NCBI GenBank assembly: GCA_945860725.1
Contig: CAMAQZ010000003.1
Coordinates: 1-64,000, forward strand
Reading direction: 5' to 3'
Source: Klebsiella pneumoniae
GTDB lineage: Bacteria; Pseudomonadota; Gammaproteobacteria; Steroidobacterales; Steroidobacteraceae
Length of the DNA: 64,000 bases
In this document: positions 10,389 through 19,217 of the stretch, one piece after another
Numbering within the stretch: position 1 is the stretch's first letter
Layout: each line of letters opens with the position of its first letter
The notes under the pieces: model-generated
The model's database searches: none
Seen by the model: the letters and a program-made list of their open reading frames with translations, nothing else
What the model was told of the DNA's origin: nothing
Position numbers and translations under genes: made by a program

Positions 10389-12246
10389 AATCCGCCGGCA
10401 CGGTGGTGCGTGGCGCACCGCGGCCGAACCACTGCCGGACATCGCGCTCGAGCGCGACGCCGTGCATGTAGTTGTAGAGCGCGGTCGAGAGCGCCCCGCC
10501 GAGGACGTCGTGATCGACACCGCTCGGATCGGCGAAACCGATGTCGTTGCGCGCGAAGCGACCCTTGGGCTGCGGCAGCAGGGTCACACCATAGGCGGCT
10601 GGATCGCGCCCGACTGGTGAGTGCACCGTGCAGGTGAAGCGGTGGAAGAAGCCCGAGGCGATGCAGCCTTCGAGGAACAGCTGCCGCACATACTCCAGCG
10701 AATCGACCGTCTCGGCGACGGTCTGGGTCGGGAACCCGTACATCAGGTAGGCGTGAACCTGCACGCCGGCGTCGCTGAACGCCCGCGTCACGCGCGCCAC
10801 CTGCGCCACCGTCACGCCTTTTTTCATGAGGGCGAGCAGGCGGTCGGAGGCGACCTCGAGCCCGCCGGAGACGGCGATGCAGCCGCTCTGCGCGAGCAGC
10901 CGACAGAGTTCCGGCGTGAAGGTCTTCTCGAAGCGAATGTTGCCCCACCAGGAGATCGCGACCCCGCGTCGCAGCAGTTCCTGCGCGAGGGCTTTGAGCG
11001 CTTTCGGCGGCGCCGCCTCGTCCACGAAATGGAAGCCGCGCTGGCCGGTCTCGGCAACAATACGCTCGATGCGATCGACGAGCACCGAGGCCGTAGCAGT
11101 CTCGTAGCGCGAGATGTAATCGAGGCTGACATCGCAGAAGCTGCACTGCTTCCAGTAACAGCCGTGCGCGACGGTGAGTTTGTTCCAACGCCCGTCCGAC
11201 CAGAGGCGGTGCATGGGATTGAGCATGTCGAGCAACGACAGGTAGCGATCGTTGGGCAGCCCCTCCCAAGTCGGCGTACCGGTCTCGGCGAACGGGATGT
11301 CGGGCTCATCGCCCGCGACGAAGCGGACCCCACCCGCGCGCTCGAGCGAGAAGGTGCGCACCAGACGCTCCCTCGGTCGCGTGCCGGCGAGATGCTCGAG
11401 CAGGGCGAGCAGCGGTCGCTCGCCGCCATCGAGCGTCACGAAATCAAAGAACTCGAACACGCGCGGCTCGGCGAGCTCGCGCAGCTCGGTGTTGACATAG
11501 CCGCCGCCGAGCACCGTGACGATGCCGGGGCGCAGCGCCTTGACCGCTTGTGCGATGCGGAACGCGCCATACACCGCGCCCGGGAACGGCACCGAGACGA
11601 GCAGCACCTGCGGGTCGTGCCGCTCGATCGCCGCGACGGCGAGCGTCTGCAGAGTCGAATCGACGAGGTTCGGCGGCGCCGCCAAAGCCTCGGCCAGCAG
11701 ATCGAACTCCGGCTGGCTCGCCGCCAAGCGCTCGCCATACCGCACGAACTCGAAGCGCGGGTCGACCGCATCGCGGATCACATCGGCCAGATCGTTGAGA
11801 TAAAGCGTGGCGAGGTGCCGCGCGCGATCGTGGGTGCCGAGCGCCCCGAACGCCCAGCCGAGCGGGTCGCCATCCTCGCCCGGCAGATAGGCCTCGAGCG
11901 CCGCAAACCGTGGCCCCTCGGGGAGCCATCCCCGCCCCGCGATGCGGTGCGCGAGCGTCGGGTCGCGGCCTTGCAGGAAGGCGATGACCGGATCGATGGA
12001 GCGCTCGTAGGCCTCGAACTGCGCGAGCCAGCCGCGCACGCCGACACTGCGTCGGCGTGACGGCAGGCGCAACGCCACCTCACGGATCTCCTGCAGCCCC
12101 GTCGCGCTCAAAAGCTGCAGCACCAAGCCGATGGCGAGATCGACCTGCGCCGCCTGTACGCCGTGCGAGCGCAGGAAGCCCGTGAGGTAGGCGGTCGACG
12201 GATACGGGGTGTTCAGTTGCGTCATCGGCGGGATGACGCTCAACAC
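10324..12246 (-). CDS. B12-binding-domain radical SAM protein, function unknown
   Basis: 640-residue protein. The N-terminal half has a B12-binding-like segment (around PQVLLVSVPFPGAVYGAF and VTVLGGGYVN, residues 210-252). The radical SAM core begins near 355. The cluster motif is HGCYWKQCSFC, with C363, C368 and C371: CX4CX2C, not the usual CX3CX2C. Downstream are SWWGNIRFEK and VSGGLEVASDRLL. It resembles BchE/YgiQ-like B12 radical SAM proteins, but I do not recognise the substrate. Start is taken as GTG 12246, 23 bp after the DUF481 gene; no good ribosome-binding site is visible, so the start is uncertain. Confidence 0.88.
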   Translation of the reverse strand: MLSVIPPMTQLNTPYPSTAYLTGFLRSHGVQAAQVDLAIGLVLQLLSATGLQEIREVALRLPSRRRSVGVRGWLAQFEAYERSIDPVIAFLQGRDPTLAHRIAGRGWLPEGPRFAALEAYLPGEDGDPLGWAFGALGTHDRARHLATLYLNDLADVIRDAVDPRFEFVRYGERLAASQPEFDLLAEALAAPPNLVDSTLQTLAVAAIERHDPQVLLVSVPFPGAVYGAFRIAQAVKALRPGIVTVLGGGYVNTELRELAEPRVFEFFDFVTLDGGERPLLALLEHLAGTRPRERLVRTFSLERAGGVRFVAGDEPDIPFAETGTPTWEGLPNDRYLSLLDMLNPMHRLWSDGRWNKLTVAHGCYWKQCSFCDVSLDYISRYETATASVLVDRIERIVAETGQRGFHFVDEAAPPKALKALAQELLRRGVAISWWGNIRFEKTFTPELCRLLAQSGCIAVSGGLEVASDRLLALMKKGVTVAQVARVTRAFSDAGVQVHAYLMYGFPTQTVAETVDSLEYVRQLFLEGCIASGFFHRFTCTVHSPVGRDPAAYGVTLLPQPKGRFARNDIGFADPSGVDHDVLGGALSTALYNYMHGVALERDVRQWFGRGAPRTTVPADFIAQALQSDRTKRVRHRARPG

Positions 12247-12269
12247 CCGAAGACTTTTGGCCAGCGTGT

Positions 12270-12983
12270 TCAGAATCCGTAGACGAGGTTGAGGGTCATG
12301 ATCGTGTCCGTCGTCTTGAGGCCGAGCGGCGGATCGGAGTTATAGCGCACACCGATGCCCGCGGCGAGCGAGAAGCGATCGCTCATCTTGACCTGCAGCG
12401 CGAGATCGTTGGCAGCGAAGGTGTTGCTGGAGCCGACTTCGACCACGAACTTGTCGATGATCTTGGTGGTCTCGGTAAGCGCGTGCTCGAACTTGAGCTC
12501 ACCGGAGAAGATCGCCTCGCTCTCGACGCGGCCCGTCAGCGCGTACTCGAGACGCTTGTAACCGACACCGGCCTGACCGCTGAATTTGGTGGTGTCGGTG
12601 TCGATGAACTTGCGACCGATGCCGGTGGTGGCGCTCGCCTGGTAGTCGAAGCCACTGAAGCGATCGTCCTCGTAGCGCAGACCGCCGAAGAGGTAGGTGC
12701 GATCGTCGAGCTTGTAGTCGCTCTGCCAGAACGCGCCGTAGCGCTCGGCGGTCTTGTCGCTATCGTTGGTGGCGCGCAGCGCCTGGATGCCGAAGCCGTG
12801 CTTCCAGCGGTCGAGCTCCGTAGCCATCTCAAGCTTGAGGTTGACGGTGTCGGCGTCGGAGTTGCCGCGCGCGATCACCGCGCCTCCTTCGCCCTTGCCT
12901 TTCCACTGGGCGAGCGCCTGCGGCGACTGGATGAAGAGCAAAAATGCGGCCGCTAGGACCGCGAAGATCATGCGACGGGACAT
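12270..12983 (-). CDS. DUF481 (YdiY-like) outer-membrane beta-barrel protein
   Basis: 237-residue protein with a signal peptide (MSRRMIFAVLAAAFLLFIQS, cleavage near QALAQ). The mature part has alternating polar and aromatic strands typical of DUF481 barrels and ends in LNLVYGF, with the C-terminal phenylalanine expected for outer-membrane sorting. I chose ATG 12983 because GAGGAA (12991-12996) lies 7 nt upstream; the upstream TTG in frame is part of that ribosome-binding site. DUF481 proteins are salt-induced porin-like proteins of unknown role. It precedes the radical SAM gene by 23 bp. Confidence 0.9.
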   Translation of the reverse strand: MSRRMIFAVLAAAFLLFIQSPQALAQWKGKGEGGAVIARGNSDADTVNLKLEMATELDRWKHGFGIQALRATNDSDKTAERYGAFWQSDYKLDDRTYLFGGLRYEDDRFSGFDYQASATTGIGRKFIDTDTTKFSGQAGVGYKRLEYALTGRVESEAIFSGELKFEHALTETTKIIDKFVVEVGSSNTFAANDLALQVKMSDRFSLAAGIGVRYNSDPPLGLKTTDTIMTLNLVYGF

Positions 12984-13012
12984 GTTCGGATTCCTCAATG
13001 ATGGATGCGCAC

Positions 13013-13044
13013 AGCCCAGCCGGGCTACACCCCGAAAAGGGGTG
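13013..13044 (-). other. Two small hairpins in the DUF481 gene leader
   Basis: Two adjacent inverted repeats lie 30-61 bp upstream of ATG 12983: AGCCC/GGGCT around a 4-nt loop (13013-13026) and CACCCC/GGGGTG around a 5-nt loop (13028-13044). Neither is followed by a T-run on either strand, so they are not standard terminators. They may be leader structures or a weak yhhQ terminator. Confidence 0.35.
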
Positions 13045-13101
13045 CAAATTGTGCTCTATTTTGCATCACTTCTGAACATGCCTTGGGGGGGTTCGCGGAG
13101 T

Positions 13102-13866
13102 CTAGTGGGCCGCCTCAGTCCGCAGCCGTTCCGCCTCGTCCGCGCCGAGATAGGCCTTGATCAGGCGACGCGCGAGGTACAGCAGGGGGATCAGCGCGAT
13201 CGCCACCGCCAGCTTGTAGGCGTAGTTGACCGTGCCGACGGCGAGGAACTGCTCGATCGGCCATTGCTGCGGCCCGAGCACGAAGGCGATGTAGAGCACC
13301 ACAAAGCTGTCGATCAGCTGCGAGATCGCGGTCGAGCCGGTCGCGCGCAACCAGACCAGCCGCTCGCCCGTCGCGCGCCGGATGCGGTGGAACACCGTGA
13401 CATCGATCAGCTGGCCGACCAGGAACGCGACCACCGAACCGGCGATGATCCAGAGGCCTTGGCCGAAGATCAGGGTGAACGCGCGCTGGATGTCGGGGAC
13501 CCCAAGATCACGGTTGGCCTCGACCCAGAACTCGGCGGGCGCGAGGGCGATGACCGCGTAGGCGGCGACGAAGGCGTAGCAGATGAAAGCCACGGCGAGC
13601 CAGGAGATCAGCCGCACGCCCCGCACGCCGAAGTATTCGTTGATGATGTCGGTCATCACGAAGACGAAGGGCCACAGCAGCACGCCTGCAGTAAAACTGA
13701 GGTTGCCCTGCACGCCGAGCAGCGACCACTGCACCGGATCAATGCCGAGGGTAGCCTCGAGCGAGAAGATCTTGCCACCGACAAAGTTCGCCAACAGCGC
13801 GTTGATGAGGAAGAACCCCGTCAGCACGATGAACAGTCGATTGGTCTTGAGGTCGGTGGTGCGCAT
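13102..13866 (-). CDS. yhhQ: YhhQ, queuosine precursor transporter (VUT family)
   Basis: 254-residue inner-membrane protein with about six hydrophobic segments. The family-specific stretches NALLANFVGGKIF, FVMTDIINEYFG and DVTVFHRIRRATGERLVWLRATGSTAISQLIDS are present. YhhQ/QPTR proteins import preQ0/preQ1 for queuosine in tRNA. The genome also encodes synthesis enzymes (queE, queC) and the last-step enzyme (queG) in this window, so salvage and synthesis coexist. It lies 32 bp downstream of sppA. Confidence 0.93.
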   Translation of the reverse strand: MRTTDLKTNRLFIVLTGFFLINALLANFVGGKIFSLEATLGIDPVQWSLLGVQGNLSFTAGVLLWPFVFVMTDIINEYFGVRGVRLISWLAVAFICYAFVAAYAVIALAPAEFWVEANRDLGVPDIQRAFTLIFGQGLWIIAGSVVAFLVGQLIDVTVFHRIRRATGERLVWLRATGSTAISQLIDSFVVLYIAFVLGPQQWPIEQFLAVGTVNYAYKLAVAIALIPLLYLARRLIKAYLGADEAERLRTEAAH

Positions 13867-13898
13867 GGCGCCTCGCGCGCGGCGATCTTGAGACGGAG

Positions 13899-15758
13899 TC
13901 AGTAGGGGGTGCAGAAGCAGTGCGCGTAGAGCCGTCCGGGCACCGCGCCCGCGCGCAACCGCAGCATCTCACGCTCGACCGGCGAGAACTCGCGGCGCAC
14001 GGCTTGCAGTGCCGCGAGCGCCTCGGCGTCGACGCCGGAACTACCGAGGTCGACACCGCGCAGCAGCACTCGGGCGGCGAAGGCACGCACCGAACTCACG
14101 ATCTGCTGGGCGAAGTTCTTCTCAGGTTCGAGAAAATCCAGCGACCATTCTCCCTCGACGAGCTTGGCACGCTTGGCGGCCGCGTTCACCGCATCGTCGA
14201 GCGAACCGAGCGAATCGACGAGACCGAGCCGCTTGGCATCACGACCTGACCAGACGCGGCCCTGCGCGATGGCATCCACTTGGTCGCGGGTGAGTTTCCG
14301 GCCGCTCGACACGCGCGCGAGGAAATCCTCGTAGCCGCGCTCGATGATCGACTGCAACAATTGCGAGGCGGCGGGGCCGACCGGCCGATCGAAGCGCAGT
14401 TCACCCGAGAGCGGCGTCGTGCCGACACCGTCGGTGCCGATGCCCAAGTCCTTGAGGGCGCGCGGCGCCGTCGGGAAGAGGCCGAAGATACCGATGGAGC
14501 CGGTGATGGTCGCAGGACTCGCCCAGATCTCATCCGCCGGCGCGGCGATGTAGTACCCGCCCGAGGCAGCGAGGTCACCCATCGACACGACGACCGGCCG
14601 TCCGGTCGCCTTGAAAGCTTTGATCTCGCGATAGATCTGCTCGGACGCGCTCACGCTGCCGCCCGGGCTGTCGACGCGCAGCACCAACGCCTTGATGTCC
14701 TCATCGAGGCGGGCCTTGCGGATGAGCGTGGATATCTTATCGCCGGAGATGACCCCGGCGCCGCCGCCGTCGACGATCTCGCCGGAACCCACCAGCACCG
14801 CGATGCGTTGGTCCTGCGCTTTGCCGAGCCGGTTCTCCACGCGCGCGACGCGCAGGTATTCACGGAAGCCGACCGAGAGGTAGCTGTCCGTGTCTTCGTC
14901 AATGCCGGCGAGCTCCATGACCCGCCGCTCGACCTCGAAGGGGGTCTTGAGCGCCGTCACGAGCTTGGCTTGCAGGGCGACCTTCGCGATGTCGCCCTTC
15001 GCCGCCTGAACCTGCGGTGACAGCGTGGCCACGAAGGAACGCAAGGCGTCGGGGGTGATCCGGCGGGCCTTCGACACCGACGCGATATAGGTGTCCCAAA
15101 GCGTGTTGACGAACGCCTGGCTCGCTTCACGGTCCTCGGGCGACATGTCTGAGCGCAGGTAAGGCTCAACGGCGCTCTTGTAGGTGCCCACCCGGAAGAC
15201 ATTGATGTCCACGCCGAGCTTGTCGAGCGCGTCTTTGTAGTAGTTCCGGTAACGCTCGTAGCCTTCGAGGATCAGGACCCCCATCGGGTCGATGTAGATC
15301 TCGTCGGCGTGCGCGGCGACATAGTAGGTGTCGCGCGCGTAGCTGTTAGCCGAGGCGATGACCTTCTTGCCGGACTTGCGGAAATCGACGACCGCGCGTG
15401 AAAATTCCTCGAGGGTCGGCTGTCCGGCCCCTGACATGCTGTCGAACTCCAACACCACGGTCTTGATACGCGGATCGGTCTTCGCCGCGTGCAAGGCATC
15501 GACGAGATCGCGCAGCAGCGTCTCGTCGCGGCCGAGCCCGCGCGCCTCGGCGATGGCGAGTTCGAGCGGATCGCCCGAGAGCTGCTCGACGATCTCGCCT
15601 TCCGGCCGCAGCACCAGGGCGGCGTCCGAGGGGAGATTCGGCGCCGAGCCCTGCAGCGCCCCGAAGAGGAAGCCGAAGATCACGAGGAGGAACGCGAGGT
15701 GCAGCACCTTGCGCAGACCATCGAGACCCCGGAACAAAAAGCTGAATATCTTCTTCAC
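13899..15758 (-). CDS. sppA: SppA, signal peptide peptidase (long, 67K type)
   Basis: 619-residue inner-membrane serine protease that degrades cleaved signal peptides. There is one N-terminal membrane segment (about residues 18-37) and two tandem S49 domains. The catalytic lysine is in RVGTYKSAVEPY of the first domain and the serine in GDLAASGGYYIAAPA of the second, as in E. coli SppA. It starts at GTG 15758 with a strong GGGGAGGA ribosome-binding site 8 nt upstream, which overlaps a tandem palindrome. Confidence 0.94.
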   Translation of the reverse strand: MKKIFSFLFRGLDGLRKVLHLAFLLVIFGFLFGALQGSAPNLPSDAALVLRPEGEIVEQLSGDPLELAIAEARGLGRDETLLRDLVDALHAAKTDPRIKTVVLEFDSMSGAGQPTLEEFSRAVVDFRKSGKKVIASANSYARDTYYVAAHADEIYIDPMGVLILEGYERYRNYYKDALDKLGVDINVFRVGTYKSAVEPYLRSDMSPEDREASQAFVNTLWDTYIASVSKARRITPDALRSFVATLSPQVQAAKGDIAKVALQAKLVTALKTPFEVERRVMELAGIDEDTDSYLSVGFREYLRVARVENRLGKAQDQRIAVLVGSGEIVDGGGAGVISGDKISTLIRKARLDEDIKALVLRVDSPGGSVSASEQIYREIKAFKATGRPVVVSMGDLAASGGYYIAAPADEIWASPATITGSIGIFGLFPTAPRALKDLGIGTDGVGTTPLSGELRFDRPVGPAASQLLQSIIERGYEDFLARVSSGRKLTRDQVDAIAQGRVWSGRDAKRLGLVDSLGSLDDAVNAAAKRAKLVEGEWSLDFLEPEKNFAQQIVSSVRAFAARVLLRGVDLGSSGVDAEALAALQAVRREFSPVEREMLRLRAGAVPGRLYAHCFCTPY

Positions 15759-15768
15759 GCGATCATCC

Positions 15769-15794
15769 TCCCCTCAGGGGCTCCCCTCAGGGGC
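15769..15794 (-). repeat. Tandem 13-bp palindromic repeat over the sppA ribosome-binding site
   Basis: The plus-strand unit TCCCCTCAGGGGC occurs twice in direct tandem (15769-15781 and 15782-15794). Each contains the 11-bp palindrome CCCCTCAGGGG. On the mRNA strand the 3' arm of the second unit (GGGGA) is part of the sppA Shine-Dalgarno GGGGAGGA, so folding would hide the ribosome-binding site. It may also serve as a weak terminator for the rplS operon; no T-run follows. Confidence 0.6.
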
Positions 15795-15810
15795 GTCTAT
15801 ACCCCAGCGG

Positions 15811-16155
15811 TCAGACCTTCTCTTCGATACGCGCGGCCTTACCGGACAGATCGCGCAAGTAGTAGAGCTTGGCGCGACGGACATTGCCGCGACGCTTGAT
15901 CGTCACATCGGCGATGGCCGGGCTGTGCGACTGGAAAGTGCGCTCGACGCCCTCACCGTGCGAGATCTTGCGCACGGTGAACGAGGAGTTGAGTCCTCGG
16001 TTGCTGCGCGCGATGACCACGCCTTCATAGGCTTGGACACGCTCGCGGTCGCCTTCGATCACTTTGACATTGACGACCACGGTGTCGCCCGGCTTGAAGT
16101 CCGGCAACTGACGGACGATCCGGCGTGATTCCATTTCAACGATGACGTTACCCAT
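15811..16155 (-). CDS. rplS: Ribosomal protein L19
   Basis: 114-residue large-subunit protein located at the 30S-50S interface. The start [13 protein letters not shown] and the core [42 protein letters not shown] are canonical. ATG 16155 overlaps the end of trmD by 8 bp, giving the standard order rpsP-rimM-trmD-rplS. The frame is open further upstream, but that part is inside trmD. Confidence 0.98.
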   Translation of the reverse strand: MGNVIVEMESRRIVRQLPDFKPGDTVVVNVKVIEGDRERVQAYEGVVIARSNRGLNSSFTVRKISHGEGVERTFQSHSPAIADVTIKRRGNVRRAKLYYLRDLSGKAARIEEKV

Positions 16156-16927
16156 TTTTCTCCACCTTTCGCTCAGCGAGGAATTCATCCAAAAGCGCGC
16201 GCTCCTCAGCGGAGAGCGTCCTGCCCAAAACCTTACCGCCCTCGAACAAGTCGGGGCGCCGCAAGAACGTGCGGCCCACCGCCTGCTTGAGGCGCCAGCG
16301 CCGGATGGCGGCGTGGTTGCCGCCCTGCAGCACCGCCGGCACCGCCCGGCCTTCCCACTCGAGCGGCCGCGTGTAGTGCGGCCAATCGAGTCTGCCCTCG
16401 GTGAAGGACTCCTGCTCGCTTGAACGCTCGTCACCGAGCGCTCCGGGCAGCAGTCTCACCACCGCGTCGATCACCGCCAAGGCCGCGAACTCGCCACCGG
16501 AGAGCACGAAGTCTCCGATCGAGAGCTCACGGTCGATGCGTGAATCGACCAACCGTTGGTCGAGCCCCTCGTAGCGGCTCGCCACCAACACGAAACCTCG
16601 CAGGGCGGACATCTCCCGCGCCATGCGTTGATCGAACACCTCGCCCTGCGCGGAGAGGTGGATGCGCAACGCACCCTCCCCCACGCACGCCTGCGCGGCG
16701 TCGATCGTCTTCGCCCAAGGCAGTGGTGTTCCCACCATCCCGGGGCCTCCGCCGTACGGTCGGTCATCGACTGTACGGTGCGGATCCGTCGCAGCCTGTC
16801 TTGGATCGAAACAATCGATCGTCACCAGACCGCGCTCGGCCGCACGACCGAGCACTCCGAAACCCAATGCGCCCCGCATCAACTCGGGGAACAAGGTGAC
16901 CACTGCGATCCGCGGTGCCACCGTCAA
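16148..16927 (-). CDS. trmD: TrmD, tRNA (guanine-37-N1)-methyltransferase
   Basis: 259-residue SPOUT methyltransferase that makes m1G37 in tRNAs reading CNN codons, preventing frameshifts. Conserved features are [33 protein letters not shown] (trefoil-knot SAM site) and the substrate loop PYGGGPGMV. The start is taken as TTG 16927, overlapping the rimM stop (TTGA); a GTG two codons later is an alternative. Confidence 0.97.
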   Translation of the reverse strand: MTVAPRIAVVTLFPELMRGALGFGVLGRAAERGLVTIDCFDPRQAATDPHRTVDDRPYGGGPGMVGTPLPWAKTIDAAQACVGEGALRIHLSAQGEVFDQRMAREMSALRGFVLVASRYEGLDQRLVDSRIDRELSIGDFVLSGGEFAALAVIDAVVRLLPGALGDERSSEQESFTEGRLDWPHYTRPLEWEGRAVPAVLQGGNHAAIRRWRLKQAVGRTFLRRPDLFEGGKVLGRTLSAEERALLDEFLAERKVEKNG

Positions 16928-17430
16928 AAATCTTCAGGCCAATCGACCACGATGCGGCGAGCCGCCGGGTCGATGCTGCGCAGGTGCTGGCCCGTCACCG
17001 GGATCCAGCGCTCACGCTCGCCCTTCACGACCATGACGGCACCCGCCGGCAGGTCCTCGAAGCGTCCGAGAGAACCGAAGTCGGCACCCTCGACATTGAC
17101 CACGCGGCACCCGATCAGGTCGTGCTGGTAGTGCTCGCCAGGCCCCGGGGGCGGTAGATCCGCCCGCAAGACCTCGATTATGCAGCCCACCCGAAGCTCG
17201 GCCTGCTCCCGCGCGACGGCGCCCTCGAGTCGCGCCGCAAGCCCGTTGGAGCCTGCTCGCGCCTCGGCGACCGTGGCCACCGTCCGCATTCCATCGGCGC
17301 CGCGCAGGTGCCAGTGGGAATAACGGAACACGGCCTCCGGAGGGTCCGTCCAAGACTCAAGGTGCATCCAGCCCTTGAGCCCCTGGGGCCGCCCGAGGCG
17401 CCCCAGTTGCACCCAACCGCTGTCGTCCAC
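16924..17430 (-). CDS. rimM: RimM, 16S rRNA processing / 30S assembly factor
   Basis: 168-residue two-domain protein (N-terminal RimM barrel, C-terminal PRC barrel) that helps mature the 30S head and binds S19. The N-terminal VQLGRLGRPQGLKGWMHL and the C-terminal DLPAGAVMVVKGERERWIPV are recognisable. Start GTG 17430 has no obvious ribosome-binding site; the position fits the family N-terminus. It is 32 bp downstream of rpsP. Confidence 0.95.
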   Translation of the reverse strand: MDDSGWVQLGRLGRPQGLKGWMHLESWTDPPEAVFRYSHWHLRGADGMRTVATVAEARAGSNGLAARLEGAVAREQAELRVGCIIEVLRADLPPPGPGEHYQHDLIGCRVVNVEGADFGSLGRFEDLPAGAVMVVKGERERWIPVTGQHLRSIDPAARRIVVDWPEDF

Positions 17431-17462
17431 CGGGGACGCTGGCGACGGGGTGCCGTTCTCGC

Positions 17463-17726
17463 TCAGGCCGCGACCTGGATCGCCTGCTTACGGTAATCGC
17501 TTACCAGCGACTTCACGCGATCCGACAGCTTGGCACCCAGGCCGACCCAATGGTCGATGCGAGTGAGGTCGAGTTTGAGGCGCGGCTCGCTCTTGCGTGC
17601 CACGGGATTGAAAAAGCCCACATTTTCAAGGCTCATACCGCCCTGTCGCTTGCGGCTATCGGTCACCACCACGTGGTAGAACGGCGAGTTCTTGGCACCG
17701 CGCCGGGTCAGTCGAATCGTCACCAT
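17463..17726 (-). CDS. rpsP: Ribosomal protein S16
   Basis: 87-residue small-subunit protein. [20 protein letters not shown] and GFFNPVA are family hallmarks. First gene of the rpsP-rimM-trmD-rplS operon. The 88-bp space up to ffh must hold the promoter; I see only a weak TAGACT (-10-like) element and no convincing -35, so no promoter feature is given. Confidence 0.98.
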   Translation of the reverse strand: MVTIRLTRRGAKNSPFYHVVVTDSRKRQGGMSLENVGFFNPVARKSEPRLKLDLTRIDHWVGLGAKLSDRVKSLVSDYRKQAIQVAA

Positions 17727-17814
17727 AGGTCGGGTCGCTCTCGGGTCGAAGTCAGGGGGGCGAAAAGAGGGCGGAGTCTACAGAAATCAGACACTTGATG
17801 GAAGCGTCACCGGG

Positions 17815-19203
17815 TCAGCGTCCGCCGAAGCCGGGCGGAAGCCCGCCGGGAGGCATACCGCCGGAGGGCATCCCGCCCTTCAGAGCCCCGAGCATCCGCC
17901 GCATTTTGCCGCCCTTCATGGACTTCATCATCCGCTGCATCTCGACGAACTGCTTGAGCAGACGGTTCACATCCTGCACCTGGGTGCCCGATCCGGCGGC
18001 GATGCGCCGCCGACGGGACCCGTCGATGATCTCGGGGCGTCGGCGCTCGCGGTGGGTCATGGAGTTGATGATCGCCATCTGCCGACGCAGCTGCGCATCG
18101 CCCTGGTCGGCGGGCATCGCGCCGCGCGCCATCTGCGCGGGCAGCTTGTCCATGATCGCGCCGAGCCCGCCCATGCCCTGCAACTGCTGTAACTGACCGC
18201 GCAGGTCGTAGAGATCGAAACGCTCACCGGCGACGACCTTTTTGGCGAGGCGCTCAGCCTCGGCGGCATCGACCTTACCCTGCACCTGCTCGACGAGCGC
18301 GACCACATCGCCCATGCCGAGGATGCGCCCCGCCATGCGTTCCGGATCGAAAGGCTGCAGCGCATCGGACTTTTCGCCGACGCCGAGGAAGACGATCGGC
18401 TTGCCGGTGACCTGCCGCACCGAGAGCGCGGCGCCACCGCGCGAATCGCCGTCGGCCTTGGTGAGGATGATGCCGGTGAGATCGAGCGCGGCGCCGAACG
18501 CCCGTGCCGACTGCAGCGCATCTTGGCCCGCCATCGCGTCGACCACAAACAGCCGCTCGTGCGCAGCGACCGCTCGGTCGATCGCACGCGCCTCGTCCAT
18601 CAGGCTCTCGTCGATATGCAACCGGCCTGCGGTATCGACGATCAGGACATCGTAGACACCCTGCCGAGCCGCCTCGAGCGCTGCGGCGGCGATCGCCACC
18701 GGATCATCGCCCGTGTCAGCCGCATGGAACCCCGCCCCCACCTGCTCGGCGAGCCGCTGCAGCTGCAGGATGGCCGCAGGTCGGCGTACATCGGTGCTGA
18801 CCAGCAACACGCGCTTGCGACGGGACTCGATCAGCCAACGCGCGAGTTTGGCAGCGGTGGTGGTCTTGCCGGCACCCTGCAGCCCCGCCAGCAGCACCAC
18901 ATAGGGGGGCTGCGCCCGTAGCTCGAAGCCGGCCTGGGGCCCGCCCATGAGCTCGACGAGCTCGCGGTGCAGGATGGAAACGAACATCTGCCCCGGGGTG
19001 AGGCTGGTGGCGACCTCCGCCCCCTGCGCCTTGACGCGGACCGCGTCGATGAAGGTCTTGATGACCGGCAGCGCGACATCCGCCTCGATGAGCGCCATGC
19101 GCACCTCGCGCAGGGTCTCGGCGATGTTGTCGTCGCTGATGCGCCCCTTGCCGCGCAAATTCTGCGCGGTCCGGGCAAGTTTTTGACTCAGGGTGTCGAA
19201 CAC
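17815..19203 (-). CDS. ffh: Ffh, signal recognition particle protein (SRP54)
   Basis: 462-residue GTPase that targets nascent membrane proteins with 4.5S RNA. The N domain is followed by the G domain (G1 motif GLQGAGKTTTAAKL, K113; DTAGRL), then a methionine-rich M domain. The C-terminal tail is unusually Gly/Met/Pro-rich (GGMPSGGMPPGGLPPG). It starts at GTG 19203, six bases after a perfect TATAAT, so its mRNA may be leaderless. The divergent corB-like gene begins 15 bp away. Confidence 0.97.
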   Translation of the reverse strand: MFDTLSQKLARTAQNLRGKGRISDDNIAETLREVRMALIEADVALPVIKTFIDAVRVKAQGAEVATSLTPGQMFVSILHRELVELMGGPQAGFELRAQPPYVVLLAGLQGAGKTTTAAKLARWLIESRRKRVLLVSTDVRRPAAILQLQRLAEQVGAGFHAADTGDDPVAIAAAALEAARQGVYDVLIVDTAGRLHIDESLMDEARAIDRAVAAHERLFVVDAMAGQDALQSARAFGAALDLTGIILTKADGDSRGGAALSVRQVTGKPIVFLGVGEKSDALQPFDPERMAGRILGMGDVVALVEQVQGKVDAAEAERLAKKVVAGERFDLYDLRGQLQQLQGMGGLGAIMDKLPAQMARGAMPADQGDAQLRRQMAIINSMTHRERRRPEIIDGSRRRRIAAGSGTQVQDVNRLLKQFVEMQRMMKSMKGGKMRRMLGALKGGMPSGGMPPGGLPPGFGGR

Positions 19204-19209
19204 CGCATG

Positions 19210-19215
19210 ATTATA
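19210..19215 (-). promoter_or_regulatory. -10 element for ffh (possible leaderless transcript)
   Basis: On the minus strand a perfect TATAAT (19215-19210) is followed by six bases and then the ffh GTG codon (19203). The expected start of transcription is therefore at or next to the GTG. No -35 hexamer at 16-18 bp is evident, and no ribosome-binding site fits in the space. Confidence 0.5.
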
Positions 19216-19217
19216 CC

